Shown one piece after another: positions 1 to 12,639 of a DNA stretch of 64,000 nucleotides. Below the pieces are notes generated by a model, which had not been told where the DNA came from, did no database searches, and saw nothing but the letters and a program-made list of their open reading frames with translations. Position 1 is the first letter of the stretch; each line of letters opens with the position of its first letter. Both the position numbers and the translations under genes were made by a program. The DNA is from Silurus meridionalis (lineage: Eukaryota > Chordata > Actinopteri > Siluriformes > Siluridae): the NCBI RefSeq assembly GCF_014805685.1, contig NC_060901.1:20012405-20076404 (forward strand), read 5' to 3'.

Positions 1-635
1 CTCGGGGGTGGGGTACAAAAACCCCACTATTATTATTAGTAGTATTAGTAGTGTTACTAGTAATACTAGTATTAATAAACTAGAACAATTTTCTTAAAAT
101 ATATCAAACTTTTTTTTTTTTTATCAAACATCTCTGCAGGCCCCATAAGCAAACAGAGAGGTTGTTTAGACAGCAGGGGGTTCGGCCTGGTCATGGGAAA
201 GTGGAAAGGGGATATTAATAGGGTAAAGGAGGATCTGCCAAAAGGGAAATAAATAAATAAATAAAAGGGGAAATTTCCGAATTTAAATATTCCCCAATTC
301 ACCCAGTAAACACTTCTTCAGCCACGGGTCTGTGCTGGGAACCAAAGCAGTTCAGATTCAGTCTTCAGTTCATCACATTCACACACGCATTCACATCCAG
401 TGGAAATGTATCTTCTACAATCCGCATACATACAGGTGTTTTTGGAACTGGGAGGGAAACCAGAGAACAATGAGGAAACCAGACACGGGAAGAACCTGCA
501 CAGAAACACCTTGTACAGTACGGCTTCAATGCTCCTCACATATTTCTAGCAGCCACTGTAATGTAATGTGCACCTGATGTGATGTAACAGCTGTGAACAT
601 ACCAGTATCCAGTATCACTGCACATCAGCACATTT
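1..635. other. No gene seen; AT-rich intergenic sequence
   Basis: Only short accidental frames are present. There is a small TAATACTAG/TATTAG-type simple stretch at 40-80 and poly-T/A runs. I see no splice-consistent exon or repeat that I can name. Confidence 0.5.
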
Positions 636-800
636 AATAGAATCATAGAAATGCAGGTGAAGAGTTTCAGTTCATTCTTACATAAAAACATCCGAATGGG
701 AAACATTTATACCAGTGACTTTTACTGTGATTATTATATTATCTGGGTGGGCTGACATCATGGCTGTTAACACCTGTGGTGGGAAGAGAAGCATCTCATA
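636..800 (+). mobile_element. Degenerate Tc1-like element fragment
   Basis: The sequence around 640-720 (CATAGAAATGCAGGTGAAGAG, then CATCCGAATGGGAAA) resembles the leader part of a common teleost Tc1-like element that begins with TTTAGTAGGAACACC-type ends. It has no open frame. It is named from memory of the family, not from an alignment. Confidence 0.4.
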
Positions 801-1440
801 TGCTGTTCAGTTTGAAATTTCCTCATTGGCTTCAACTGGGTAGTTTGGTGGAAAAAGAACTGAATTGAAATATAAAAAAACATGAGTTTTTAATGGGTCG
901 TTTGCTCCACATTGCTGAACATGACTGGATCGGTCTCTGGAACCGCAGAATCGCAGAAATTAGGTGTTCACAAAAACCGTGTAAAAATAAATGATCTGAA
1001 TGAGCTTCACTCAGCACATCATGTCTGTCTCAAATCAGGCAAAACTACTGGAGCCATAACAATCAATCTACAGCGTACAGGAGACGGTGTGGATCAGCGT
1101 GAATACGTCTGTGATGTGCAGCTTCACAAAATGAGAAGTGTCCACCATTAGGGCAATAATGAGATGAAAAATGCCTGTAGTCTAATCTTAAACAAAAACT
1201 CAGACACTACCAGAACTTCAAATGAGTTCAGGTTCTCTGGACAGAAAAAAAAAGAAAATCAGACTTTTTGCTGTAAATTCCACAGGTGGGTTTTGTGCAC
1301 ACAGAGAGGTTTGGATAGAAAAATATGAAAAAGTGCATCATGCCCAAGTTTAAAAGCATGTGTGGCTAATAAACATTTAAAGTTGTAGTTCTTCCAAAAG
1401 ACTTGGATATTTTGTTACCACTTAAACATCAATAGACATT
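801..1440. other. No gene seen
   Basis: This is non-repetitive sequence with short frames only (for example 912-1151 on the plus strand), which show no domain and no splice support. It may be further decayed Tc1 sequence lying between the two recognisable Tc1 pieces. Confidence 0.4.
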
Positions 1441-1446
1441 AAATAA

Positions 1447-1690
1447 ACATCTGCATGCCTCTACCAGGAAGCTTAATATAGGCCATGACTGAATCTTCCA
1501 GCAGAACAATGATCCACAACACTGACCACACAATCAAAGTCCTGCCATGGTCAGTCCAGTCTTCTGACCTGAACCCCATAGAAAACCAGTGTTGTGAACT
1601 CAAGAGGGACGTCCACCAGCATGGACCTCAAAGTCTGAAAGCTCTGGTGAGATTCTGTATAGAGGACTGGTCTCCAAACTATTAGCATGT
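1447..1690 (+). pseudogene. Tc1-like transposase C-terminal fragment
   Basis: The open stretch 1485-1685 encodes a stretch containing VLPWSVQSSDLNPIENQCCELKR, then DVHQHGPQSLKALVRFCIEDW. This is the last third of a Tc1 transposase, including the third catalytic residue (E in NPIEN of the DD34E triad). Upstream domains are missing, so it is a dead remnant. Confidence 0.85.
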
Positions 1691-2123
1691 ATTCTCCAGC
1701 CTACTCAGGCATTGTAGGAGACTCTGAGCGTTATTTTGGAAAAAAGGAAAATGATTTTTCAAGTGTTGTTTTTAGAAAAACATCACTGTTCAATACAGTT
1801 ACACATCTGAATGAGAAGCTCTTTTATTCTTCTTACCAAAAATACTTATACTATATTTCTATTGGTTGCTATGGTAACACAGTAACTCTTTATGTAACTA
1901 GAACTAAAATTAACAATGTACAGGAAAAATCTCCAAAGAATTCCCAGGTTTCATTTAAAACAGACAATCATCTCAATAACCGCACCTCAGATTTATCATC
2001 TAATCGCTTATTAAGGGAAAATACAGTGTCAACTGAACTACAAAAAAAAACTTTATTCCTGAAAAGAGTTTGTGTCCTGTTCACAAACTCCCAATTATGT
2101 TGTAGTTTACAAGCCAGAATATA

Positions 2124-2785
2124 AACAGCTGTTACACTGTTGCTAAGGTCATGCAGGCAGTTGTTACGGTGTTGCTGAGATCATGCAGGCATTTGTTCCG
2201 CTGTTGCTAAGATCATGCAGGCAGTTGTTACGGTGTTGCTAAGATCATGCAGGCAGTTGTTACGGTGTTGCTGAGATCATGCAGGCAGTTGTTACGGTGT
2301 TGCTGAGATCATGCGGGCATTTGTTCCGCTGTTGCTAAGGTCATGCAGGCAGTTGTTATGGTGTTGCTGAGATCATGCTGGCAGTTGTTACGGTGTTGCT
2401 AAGACCATGCAGGCAGTTGTTACGGTGTTGCTGAGATCACGCAGGCAGTTGTTACGGTGTTGCTGAGATCATGCAGGCAGTTGTTACGGTGTTGCTGAGT
2501 TCATGCAGGCAGCTGTTACGGTGTTGCTGAGGTCATGCAGGCAGCTGTTACGGTGTTGCTAAGGTCATGCAGGCAGTTGTTACGGTGTTGCTGAGGTCAT
2601 GCAGGCAGTTGTTCCGCTGTTGCTAAGATCATGCAGGCAGTTGTTACGGTGTTGCTGAGGTCATGCAGGCAGTTGTTACGGTGTTGCTGAGGTCATGCAG
2701 GCAGTTGTTACGGTGTTGCTAAGATCATGCAGGCAGTTGTTACGGTGTTGCTGAGGTCATACAGGCAGTTGTTACGGTGTTACCA
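2124..2785 (+). repeat. 32 bp minisatellite, about 20 copies
   Basis: The unit is GCAGGCAGTTGTTACGGTG followed by TTGCTGAGATCAT, with a measured period of 32 bases (for example 2221 to 2253). Copies differ at a few recurrent sites: AAG/GAG, GATC/GGTC and TTACGG/TTCCGC. The array decays beyond 2785 into irregular GGTTGCTAxG motifs up to about 3080. Confidence 0.95.
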
Positions 2786-3085
2786 GGTGCCTGATAAAGT
2801 ATTCAGTGTGGTTGTTACGGTGTTGTTGAGTGGTTGTTATTTAGTACAAGGTAGTTGTTCTGGTTACGAGGTAATTAATTTGGTGTTTCAGGTGGTTATT
2901 TAGGTTTTGCTAAATGGTTGTTATGATGGTAGTTAATTGGGTTTTTTATGTGGTTGCTAAGGTGTTGCTATGTAATTGATATGGAATTCCAAATGGGTGC
3001 TGCAAGTTGGTTGCCATGGTAAGTGGTTGCTAGGTTGTTGCTATAGTACTACAGCTGGTTGTCAGGGTGTTGCTATACATTCACT
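2786..3085 (+). repeat. Degenerate GTTGCTA-type tandem repeat
   Basis: Scattered GGTTGTTA, GGTTGCTA and GTGTTGCTA words continue the theme of the adjacent 32 bp array without a fixed period. This is probably the older, decayed edge of the same minisatellite. Confidence 0.6.
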
Positions 3086-5505
3086 GTAAGATACAAAGTG
3101 ATTTCTACCGTGTTTTCATGTCATTGCTATGTTTTCCTTGATGCTTGATGGGGCAATAATTTGTGGTTTGCCACTGTTGATGTGTTGAATCAACTATATA
3201 GATAAATATATAAACAATAATTATAATTTAATAGTAGTATATTGTGAGTTAAATGTCATATTTATGTAAAGCTGCTTTGTAAAAATGGTTATTGATAAAA
3301 AAAAAAAAAAACCTGCATGAAAATGACATCACAGTCAGAGCTTTAGCAACAAGCCCTGTAGTTGCATTCTTCCACCTGCAGATGGCGACAGAATCGCGCT
3401 AATAACGCGAAGTCATGTTCTGATGCGGCACGTGACAGTATTAGGTGTAGAAGTTGTTTATTATTAATGTTGCTCATATTCAATCCATGGATAAATAATT
3501 AACTAAACAATAATATTATAAAAATATAAAATATATAATACAAATATTATAGTTATGATTTTAATACACTACCAGTATTCAGAATCATAAATATTTGCTA
3601 AATTAATTAATTCACTATGTTTCTTCATGTATTGTCAAATACAGGATGGTTGCTAGAGGAAGACTGAAGCAAAAACTTCACTCTTTGAGTAACATTCAGA
3701 GAGATTAAGTGGCATGTGCTCTGTAAAATCAGCATATAATCAATTGTAAATTATGTATAATTTAATATATACATTTATTTACTGAATTATAAGATTACAG
3801 TGAAGAAAATATGCATTTACTGAGCATATTCTCGTCCTCATTTTATGTTTTAAAAAGAGCCAAATGATAAAACTTTGGAAGAAAAAGTGATGGATTTTTT
3901 AGGAACAGACTCATTAAGCTTTGTCAGTAACGCTGTGATCTCTCCATCCTGAGTTTAAAAAAAAACAAACAATATAGTTGTTTGTGTAAAGTGTAAGTTG
4001 TTTTGCCAAATCTGTCCCTCATTTCCTCCTGAACAGTAGGGAAATAAATAATGCCCAGAGATGCAACAAACTACGGGAGTTATTACAATCGGTTTTAAAA
4101 GGCCACAACAGCAAATACAAAAAGCTACAAGGAACATGCAAAAGATCACATTGGCTCCAGACAGAAGATATGGCTGAGTACAACATGTCCTTTCTACTGA
4201 GGCATGCGGTGAAAATGCAAACTGTTCATGTCTACTTTCTATCATAACAGAGGACGTTTTAGGGTTTTAATCTTTAGTAAAAGAATCAAACCTGATTAGA
4301 GATGTGGAAAAAAACATTACTCAAAACTGTGGAACACAAAACAATGTTTCTCAGGCTGAATGTTCAGAGAGAGAGAAAAGAGAAAAGCTGGAAAAGGAAT
4401 AACTGTTTGTAGCTTGTTTTAACTTAAAAGAACAAAACAAAAAGAGAGTATTTCGAAATATTAAATAAAATAATATATTAAATAAATATATTTTTCGAGT
4501 TGTAAGTTACAGAAAGAGATACAGTACGGATGAGTACAAATGTAACTACGTATGAGTGAGAATTATGAAACTTAATCAAAATAAACATGACAGATTTGTT
4601 GCATATCCTTAGATTTTGTAACCCATCAGCACCAGAGAGGTGCATCTGGAAAAGACATGATTTGAGTTAATAAATGATCACATTAGCCAGGCTGTGATTT
4701 CCTGTAATGACCACAGTATTAACCTCTGTGTTCAACTCACATTATTCTCCGAAAAGCTTTTTAACTCACTGATTTGCTTCTACTCATCATCATGAAGAAA
4801 TTGTTTACGTATAGCAGCCTGAAAGATCTACTCACTGAGGACCTGAAGCTACTGCACCAGATTTGCGGCTTTGTCTGCCCATAGGAAAGTGCAATGTAAC
4901 TGAAAGTTTCTTTTAGCAGAGTATGAACTTACCTTGAGTTTGTTCTTCGTAGAAGATGTTTCTCAAAAATACATCAATCTGTGGCCTATGTTATGGAAAA
5001 TTCCAACGTGCAAACATGAATGCTGTAAGTAATTAATGATGCGGTGGATGAGAACTGAAGTGATTTAAAAGTGTGTGTATGTGTTCCGACAGTCCTCTGA
5101 GGCACAGCTCCTTTTATGGTGTAGAGTTATGTGTGTGGTTGAAAGCCTGAGTACTGAGCTCTTATCCTGAGTGTGTCCAGACACCACTGCACACCTAATC
5201 ACACAACCCTGATAAAATAAAATATCTTTAGCTTAAAATCAAGAAAACATACAGTGCATGTTCAGTCATGCTCATGCGGAGCTGCAGTTCACACGTGCAG
5301 TGTTAATGTGTAAGATGTTTGATGGTCAATATATAAAGGTTTATGTTACACTGGCGGGCAAAAGTATTTAGTTTTCTGGTTGTTTATGGCGTCTGTTCTT
5401 AAAGTCACACGCACTGTTTAGACTCCAAATTTCACTGCACTTTCTGGTAAGTTTCTCCAACTCGTGTACACTTCAGTCAGCAGTGTAATGTTCTGACCTG
5501 TTCTT
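3086..5505. other. No gene seen; AT-rich intergenic
   Basis: The stretch contains poly-A at 3297-3311 after GTAAAGCTGCTTTGTAAAA, a phrase common at LINE 3' ends in fish. A small CpG-containing patch lies at 3375-3440. A minus-strand frame at 3955-4245 has no recognisable domain. Confidence 0.45.
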
Positions 5506-5507
5506 TA

Positions 5508-6016
5508 CTGCCCCTTCCCTTACCCACTGCTCTTTACCCCCTGCCCTCTACCCTTACCTACTGCCCCTACCCTTACCCACTGCCATCTACCCTTACCCAC
5601 TGCCCTCTACCCTTACCCACTGCCCTCTACCCTACCTACTGCCCCTACCCTTACCCACTGCCTTACCCTTACCCACTGCCCCTACCCTTACCCACTGCTA
5701 TCTACCCTTACCCACTGCCCTCACCCACTGCCCTCTACCCTTACCTACTGCCCCTACCCACTGCAATCTACCCTTACTCACTGCAATCTACCCTTACCCC
5801 TGCCCTCTACCATTAATTACTGCCCCTACCCTTACCCACTGCTCTTTACCCCCTGCCCTCTACCCTTACCTACTGCCCCTACCCTTACCCACTGCCCTCT
5901 ACCCCCTGCCCTCTACCATTACCCACTGCCCCTACCCCCTGCAATCTACCCTTACACACTGCCCTTACCCTTACCCCCTGCCCTCTACCATTAACCACTA
6001 CCCTCTACCCCTTCAA
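5508..6016 (+). repeat. Pyrimidine-rich minisatellite (CCCTTACCCACTGCC-type)
   Basis: Irregular tandem units of CTACCCTTACCCACTGCCCT, roughly 15-20 bases each, run over about 500 bp. One strand is almost purely C/T. The complementary strand has repeated GGG runs (GGGTAAGGGTAG), which could form G-quadruplexes. Confidence 0.9.
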
Positions 6017-6019
6017 ATG

Positions 6020-6460
6020 TTCAAATGTAAAGGAAATGAGGAAAAAAAAGAGAAAAGTAGATATTTGTGTAGCTCACAGCTGTGTGTGGGGTCGTGGCTC
6101 CTGGTTTGAATATAAAATAAAAAACTGATTTCTGTTTGCTGGTGACTCATCAGTTTAGTCAGTAACTATGATTACACACAATGTAGATGATTAGAATGTT
6201 AGCAGGACCATAAACAGCAGTTAGTAACAGTAACACGAGTTCCTTATGAAACCTCAACATTGCTGATGTGTTTATTTATTAAGGCAGATTTGTGTTAAAA
6301 GGTTAAATCTAAACAGAGACCACAAGGCCATCAGGCAGAGTTTACATTTCACAATTTATTTAGAATATGCATTCTTTATATTTCAGTATTACATGGACAG
6401 ATGTGTATCAGGTGTTCTAAACAAAGTTATTTCAAGAGTAAAAAAGTATTTTCATGAAAC
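6020..6460. other. No gene seen; probable 3' flank of pphln1
   Basis: AT-rich sequence downstream of the pphln1 stop codon. It contains the candidate minus-strand polyadenylation signals noted for that gene. Confidence 0.5.
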
Positions 6461-6828
6461 TGTTTCACAAAAAAACAGTCATAATGTAGAATGAGTCAAT
6501 TTTAATGAAATAAAGAGAAACAATATACTGGAAATATCCAAGAACAAAAACCTCCAATAAAATGTTGAAAACACCAAATCTGACTCCTGCATTGGTGATA
6601 TTTACACCTGACTGATAGAAAAACAGGTTTAGGTTGAAAAAATAGTCCAGTTTTATGAAATAACACTGTATCAATACAATTAGTATTTCTTTGCAATATT
6701 AACGAGAGGTCACATAATCTAATCTACTAAACTATTAAACTATAAACTATTACACATAAAAGTATAAAGTATGAAAGAGAGCAATCAGAGCATGATGAAG
6801 GTTTTCTCCCAGATGTGTTGCTGGAACC

Positions 6829-7023
6829 TCAGACAGAAGGTTCCGGTTGACGTACGACCTCATCTAATTCAGAGATAAAGTGCCGCAGGTCCTCAAGACA
6901 TCGTTCTCGAATCTCACTGAGGTTTTCTTTCAGAGGGCTCTGCAGGTGCTTCTCCAGACTTGGGTCCTTGGCCACAAGCATCTTTACCACCATCCCAAAT
7001 GTCTCACAGTCTTGGCGGTAAAC
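6829..7023 (-). CDS. pphln1: pphln1 last coding exon: helical TASOR-binding domain
   Basis: The exon follows a TTCAG acceptor in phase 0. It encodes 64 residues starting VYRQDCETFGMVVKML and ending RQPEPSV, with the TGA at 6829-6831. This is the most conserved part of periphilin. Heptad-like leucines (KHLQSPLKENLSEIRERCLEDLRHF) fit the coiled-coil dimer known for the human protein. The 3' UTR runs toward lower coordinates; candidate AATAAA signals on the minus strand lie at 6355-6360 and near 6271-6280. Confidence 0.95.
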   Translation of the reverse strand, partial: VYRQDCETFGMVVKMLVAKDPSLEKHLQSPLKENLSEIRERCLEDLRHFISELDEVVRQPEPSV

Positions 7024-10000
7024 CTGAACATCAAAATCATTAAGCATTAATTATTGTGTAGTAAATACACAACACATTTATGATCTTCTGACGATCAGTG
7101 TGTGATGGATCAGCAGTGTGTGTTACTTTTGCAAGTCCAGGAATCTAAAACTGTAGTCTGACCTGCACTGGACAAGACCCTGTCTTCCTTTTATTTTCAC
7201 CCAAATGCTATAAAATGCATGTTCTATGAAACAAGAAGTCCAACCTTCTCAATCTCCCGGGCTTTAGCTGCAATAGCTTGAGATCGGCGTTCATGGAAGT
7301 CATCTGCAATGGTAATGGCTTCATCTGCAGGAGCCAGAGGTTCATCTACTTGGCGTTCTATCGCTGGCATTTCCTCCTATACAGCAAGATCATTTTCAAC
7401 TTCACAACATTGATCACAATAAGCAACATCACTGAATTGGTCCACTGTAATAACTGGGTGTATCTGGAATCAAACACTCCTCTGGTTGTGAATGTTAAGA
7501 GTATTGAGTGTGTGTGTTTATATGTTGACAAAATATGAAAAAACTAAATAGGATGTCTGATTTACGGAGAAGGCGCTCCGACATCGACCCCAAACTCATG
7601 TATTCATTGAAAAACATTAGATTTTTCACTCCAGCGTGTTTCCTTGCTGTCCTGGTGTCCAGCCTCCAGCTCGGAGGGAACACGGAGCCACTTACACTTG
7701 AAACCCAGACCCAGTTTAATTAGGTCATTATTTAATGGTGTTTCTGTCTTTACTTGTAAAAGTTCAGGATATCAGTATGTTTGAGTTGTTTTACTTTACA
7801 CCCCTTTAAATGTGTGTTTGAAAAGCAAAATATAAAAAAAAAAACCCTCAGTGGATTAAAGGGTAAAAAAAATGAATAAATAAAAACACTTTCATCATTG
7901 CCACAAGATGCTACATACTTTAGAAGCTGACACGGTACTATGTGGAGATCCGTCTCGAGACACGCTGACAGAGGGCCCCGGGGCCCGGTCCCGGTCTACA
8001 GGGGGAAAAGACAAATAGAACGGAAACAATGTGACTAATCAGCTGTTTTGTTTTACGACGATAAATGTTTTTATTTGATGAGTTTGTATCCCACACCTCT
8101 ATTTACTGTTAATATAGTATAGTTAAGCTCATGTACAGGGGCAGGTGGGGCAGGTGGGAAATGTGGTGCAGGTGGGGAATGTGGGGCAGGTGGTACAGAA
8201 CTCCATCTTTTACACCAGCTGTTTATCTTCCAAAAGTCCTTATTTACAACTCAATAAATATTAAGTGATGTTATGTTGTTAGTTTAAGCTGAGGCTCGGT
8301 TGTGACTGTACTACTATTATTACTGTTTCACTTCCATTGCATTATGGGAACTACAGTGAAAGTCAAAGAGGCCGATCTGGGACTGGGTTCTCTCCTTTAC
8401 AGCTCAGGAGGAGAAGAAGAGGAGTGGATAAGACAATTGTTTATGTATGTTTAATAAATAGAAACATTTATCTTGCTTCAGAATTACATCTAATCCATTT
8501 TTTTTTACAAAACAGGGAAGTGCAGGATTGACAGGAAGGACTGGTAGAACTAGAAGTAAATCATGTGTGTGCATGGTGCGTTTTTGTGATGTAGGTGTGG
8601 TAGGTGTAGAGTAAACGTCCGCAGTGTAAGAGCGATTAGAGGCAGTTTACTTTTTCCCAGTGGAGGCTGGTACGTGTGGCTCTTTCCCCGGTCAGGAGAG
8701 TAGCTTCGGCTGCTAATGCTGGATCCGGAGCGACTGTGGTGGGAAGGAGACACGTCCTGCCGAGTAGGAGAGCAGTCATGGACTGGAGGAAAGGGCGCTT
8801 TACGCCGCAGACTTTCCCTCTCATCTCTGTGGGAATGAAACGTTTATACAGGGTGAAAAAATCTAAAAATTACATTTTTATACAAGGACAATTAACAGGA
8901 ACATTAAGACTTTTACAGCTGTTAATGAAGCAAACACCAAAATGTGTCCTTTTAAAACCTTATTAAAACAATGTTTTAGCAACAATTTCTCATATGATTA
9001 CACACACTGCCATAAATATCCACCTATAAAGATCAGACCAGTTTACTGTTACACACAATCATAAATTCATAGAGAAATATCTGAGATGTGTATGTAGTAA
9101 GAAGTTAATGCATAAATTAAATATAGCAGTATTCAGATGAGAACACTAAGGAGGAAGAAGGAAAACAGAGCTTCACAGTACAGAGAACAACCTAAAACCT
9201 ACTGCAAAAGCATTAAGATTGATTTCCATTTCACCACATCTCCAAGAAGGTTTACTGGACTCAGAGCTGATGACAAGGAAAAACACATCGTTCCTTTGCA
9301 TGAAACCAGCTTGAGACAACTTTGCTTTTGCTTACTTTAGCATTATCATGCTGGAGGTAGACTTTAATACAAGATGATAAATTGTGGCCATTTAGGGATT
9401 CACATAATCAGTAAAAAATCTTGAAATGAATGATAGCTACAAACAGGCCTACAATGTAGAAAACTAAACATCCTCATACCCTTACACCGCCTCCACCAGC
9501 CTGGACTGTGGACCTAATGCAGGTTTGGTCCATGGATTAAAGTCTTATGATCAGTGTGCCTCAACAGGAATGGAGATTCATCAGACCAGTGTTGGTGATT
9601 ACGAGCCCCAGCTCAGCCTCAGCTTTTTGTTTTTGATCAAAACTGTGTTTAATGGTTCTTTTAAATATTTGGAAAAGCTGTAAGTATTCTTACTACATCA
9701 GTGAACCTCAGTCGAGCTGCACATGCTTTATTTATTAAAAGCAAAAAAAGTGTTTGTCACCTGCTACGATACCTACTGCCGGTAACGGCTCCGTTCTAAC
9801 CAACATCAAAGAATTATGTTGCAAACCCCCCCCCCAAAAAAATGCAAAGCGTAGCTTTTCTGTCAGCTCGGTTCAGTCAGTTGAAGGATCCTCTTATATT
9901 TTTCATTAACAGGTTTGTGTGAAGTCCAAGCTCGACCTGCACCAACATTCATACCAGTCAAAATGAGAGATTTCACACACTTTCTTCTCCATTCTGATGG

Positions 10001-12602
10001 TTGATGGTGTAATGGTGAGGGGAATGGTTTCTTGACGCACTTTGGCGAATCACACACATAAAGATGACAATAAGGTCCGTGAAGATAATCGCTAGATCAC
10101 CTTTGGGATGTGAAAGAAAAGATGATCTGCAGCATAAACGTGTAGCCGACTAATGCAGAAAACATGTGATGCAATCATCTATACATGAAGCTATAAAGGA
10201 ATGTTACCAAAACCTTACAGAATCTATGCCAGGAGCAGAGGAGGTTCTCCACACAGTATTTAAGTCTATATTCAATAAAATAATGAGTAGGTTCACCTCA
10301 GTGCTTAACTGCCTTATACCTTTTTCTGCTACTAATTAACACTACGTTAGCGAGATAGACAGACAAAATACTTTCCTGCAAACCCAAACTGCACAGATAG
10401 TAGATATTTCCCAGACTTATCCATGATAATCAACATCTTCTCTAAACACACAGTGTAACATTATTTATTTAAAATACTACACATGCATACCCTCGATCCA
10501 AGTTCATAATGGCCTGGATTAAGGTGTCATCTCCTGGGTTGGAGCCCAGTGCCGACATGGATCTGGGAGCAGGGTGCGAGCCCTGGACACGAGCATTGGG
10601 AGAAGAGGAAGCTCGACTGCGGCCTCTGTGAGATGAAAAGATAAATGCACAAACATTTTAATAATTATAAAAATATAATAATTAAAGCCTAAATTACACC
10701 TCAGTGTTGCTTTCAAAAGAATAAATATGATTTCAGCAACTCACTGTTGTTGCAGGGTGGTTGTTTGCTAGTCTGACTATTTCTGAAGATCTGCTGAAAT
10801 TATTACACAAGTGTTGACAGAAAATGTGTGCAATACAAAGAAACATCCAGTGAGCGAAGGTTCTGCGAGGAGAAAGCCTTGCAGATGAAAGAGCTCAGAG
10901 ATAATATAAAGGCCAGATGTTGAAAATTCAAAGGAAAGCAACACATAACCACATTTTACAACCATGGTGAGCAGAAAAGCATCTCATAAAGCACAAAATA
11001 TTACACCTTCAGGCAGATGGACTACAGAAGAAGAGCATACTGAACTCTTGGGTGTCCATGGGAGAGGAATCAGTCATGCAACACCTGATCTGATGTTGCA
11101 TGAATAAATCCATGAACCCACCCTGCGTTGTGTGTATCGTCCAGACTGATGGAGTTGGTATAATGAGATGTTTTCTTGCCACCCTCAAGACCCCTTAATA
11201 CAAATCACTAAATGACCACAGACTATTTAGGTATTGCTGCTGACCATGTGCATGTCTTTATGTTCACAATCTTGTAACTTCTACATCCAGCATGGTGACA
11301 CACATTGTAGTATTACCCTGCAGGTGAGAACATCAGTCCTCTTTTCCATCACCTGCTCACCAGCAAATAAACACAGAGACTGAAGTTCCTCTACACACAG
11401 AAACACAACAGTATCCTGACTCATTTGATCAAAGAATTGAAGCAATAGATTTTGAACTATTTGTCATTTCTAAATGTTCTTCATTGTTTTTAAACAAAAA
11501 TTCACTCGAATATTAAAAAAGGCATTTCGATGCACAGTGCTGCAGCATCCCATCTTCAGAACGGATTTAATCACATTCTGGAATCCGACAAACACAAAAA
11601 CCAATGATTAAACTGCTAAGCAGATTTAATCACCAATTCTGTGGATTAAAGAAGCAGAAACGGAGATACAGATACCACAGAGATTTTCATTGTGTTGTAA
11701 ATCTATTTCTAAATTTATTACTGTAAACCAAGTTTTCATTTAATGTTTATTTCTTAAGCATAAAGAAGTGCAACAAAATACGGTCATTACAGGCAGCTGA
11801 AAAACAAACCAGCTCATGTCTTTATTACATGTGTCTTATCTTACTATAAAACCTTGCTGTTTAGGTGCAACACATCCCTAAAGCAGGTTCAGGCAGCAAA
11901 TAAAATACAGACGGAGACGAGACGATATTCATCACTGCTTTATGATCAGCACTGAACCCAACTGTCCACTGAACTACTATTAAAAACAGCCAAGAGGAGA
12001 CCAATGCAGCAGTGTAAAGAACATTTTAACACTTTAAGACTGCTATATTTTCATGTAAATTGACTTTGCTCATGGTCATGATCAGATGATGATCTAAACA
12101 TATTTTTCGGAGGCTCTTTGAGAACATGCCACTGTTCAGCCATATGCCGGATGTCTAGCAATTAACAACCGGTGGAAATCCTGAATCCTAGTGAGTGTAC
12201 AGATACTGACACAACACCCAGTAGGAGGTCAAAGTGAAGAACGTTGTTCATGTCATTAACATCGCACCTGTAAAGGGGCAGCTGTTCTGGAAGTTGAAGT
12301 GTTGGAAGTAGGAAAAGTGGGCAAGTCTAAGGATGCAAGTGTCTTTTACAAGAGTCACATTGTGAGGTCTAGACATCTGTCTCAGAGCTTCTCTCGTCTA
12401 AATCCCCACAGTTATGGAACAATCTTCAGCACATGGTCTCAGTATTCTAGTCTAGACTTAAAACATGTTTATTCAGTCAAATGTTTTGTCAGTATGTTTT
12501 ATTTAGGTCTTAGATCTTTCCTCTGTGGAGCCCCAAATTACACCATGACACACTGTGTAGTGTCCTTAACACTTCAACAATGAGAATGCTTAACAATCTT
12601 TA

Positions 12603-12639
<37 letters not shown>

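Noticed and set aside
2124..2785. Regular 32 bp repeats considered as a CRISPR array
   Set aside because: Units are contiguous with no unique spacers and the DNA is vertebrate.
7535..7723. Open stretches on both strands between two pphln1 exons
   Set aside because: Checked as the possible missing SKWAAEKLEKSDESN exon; the minus-strand reading KWLRVPSELEAGHQDSKET hits a stop, lacks clear borders and does not match the family.
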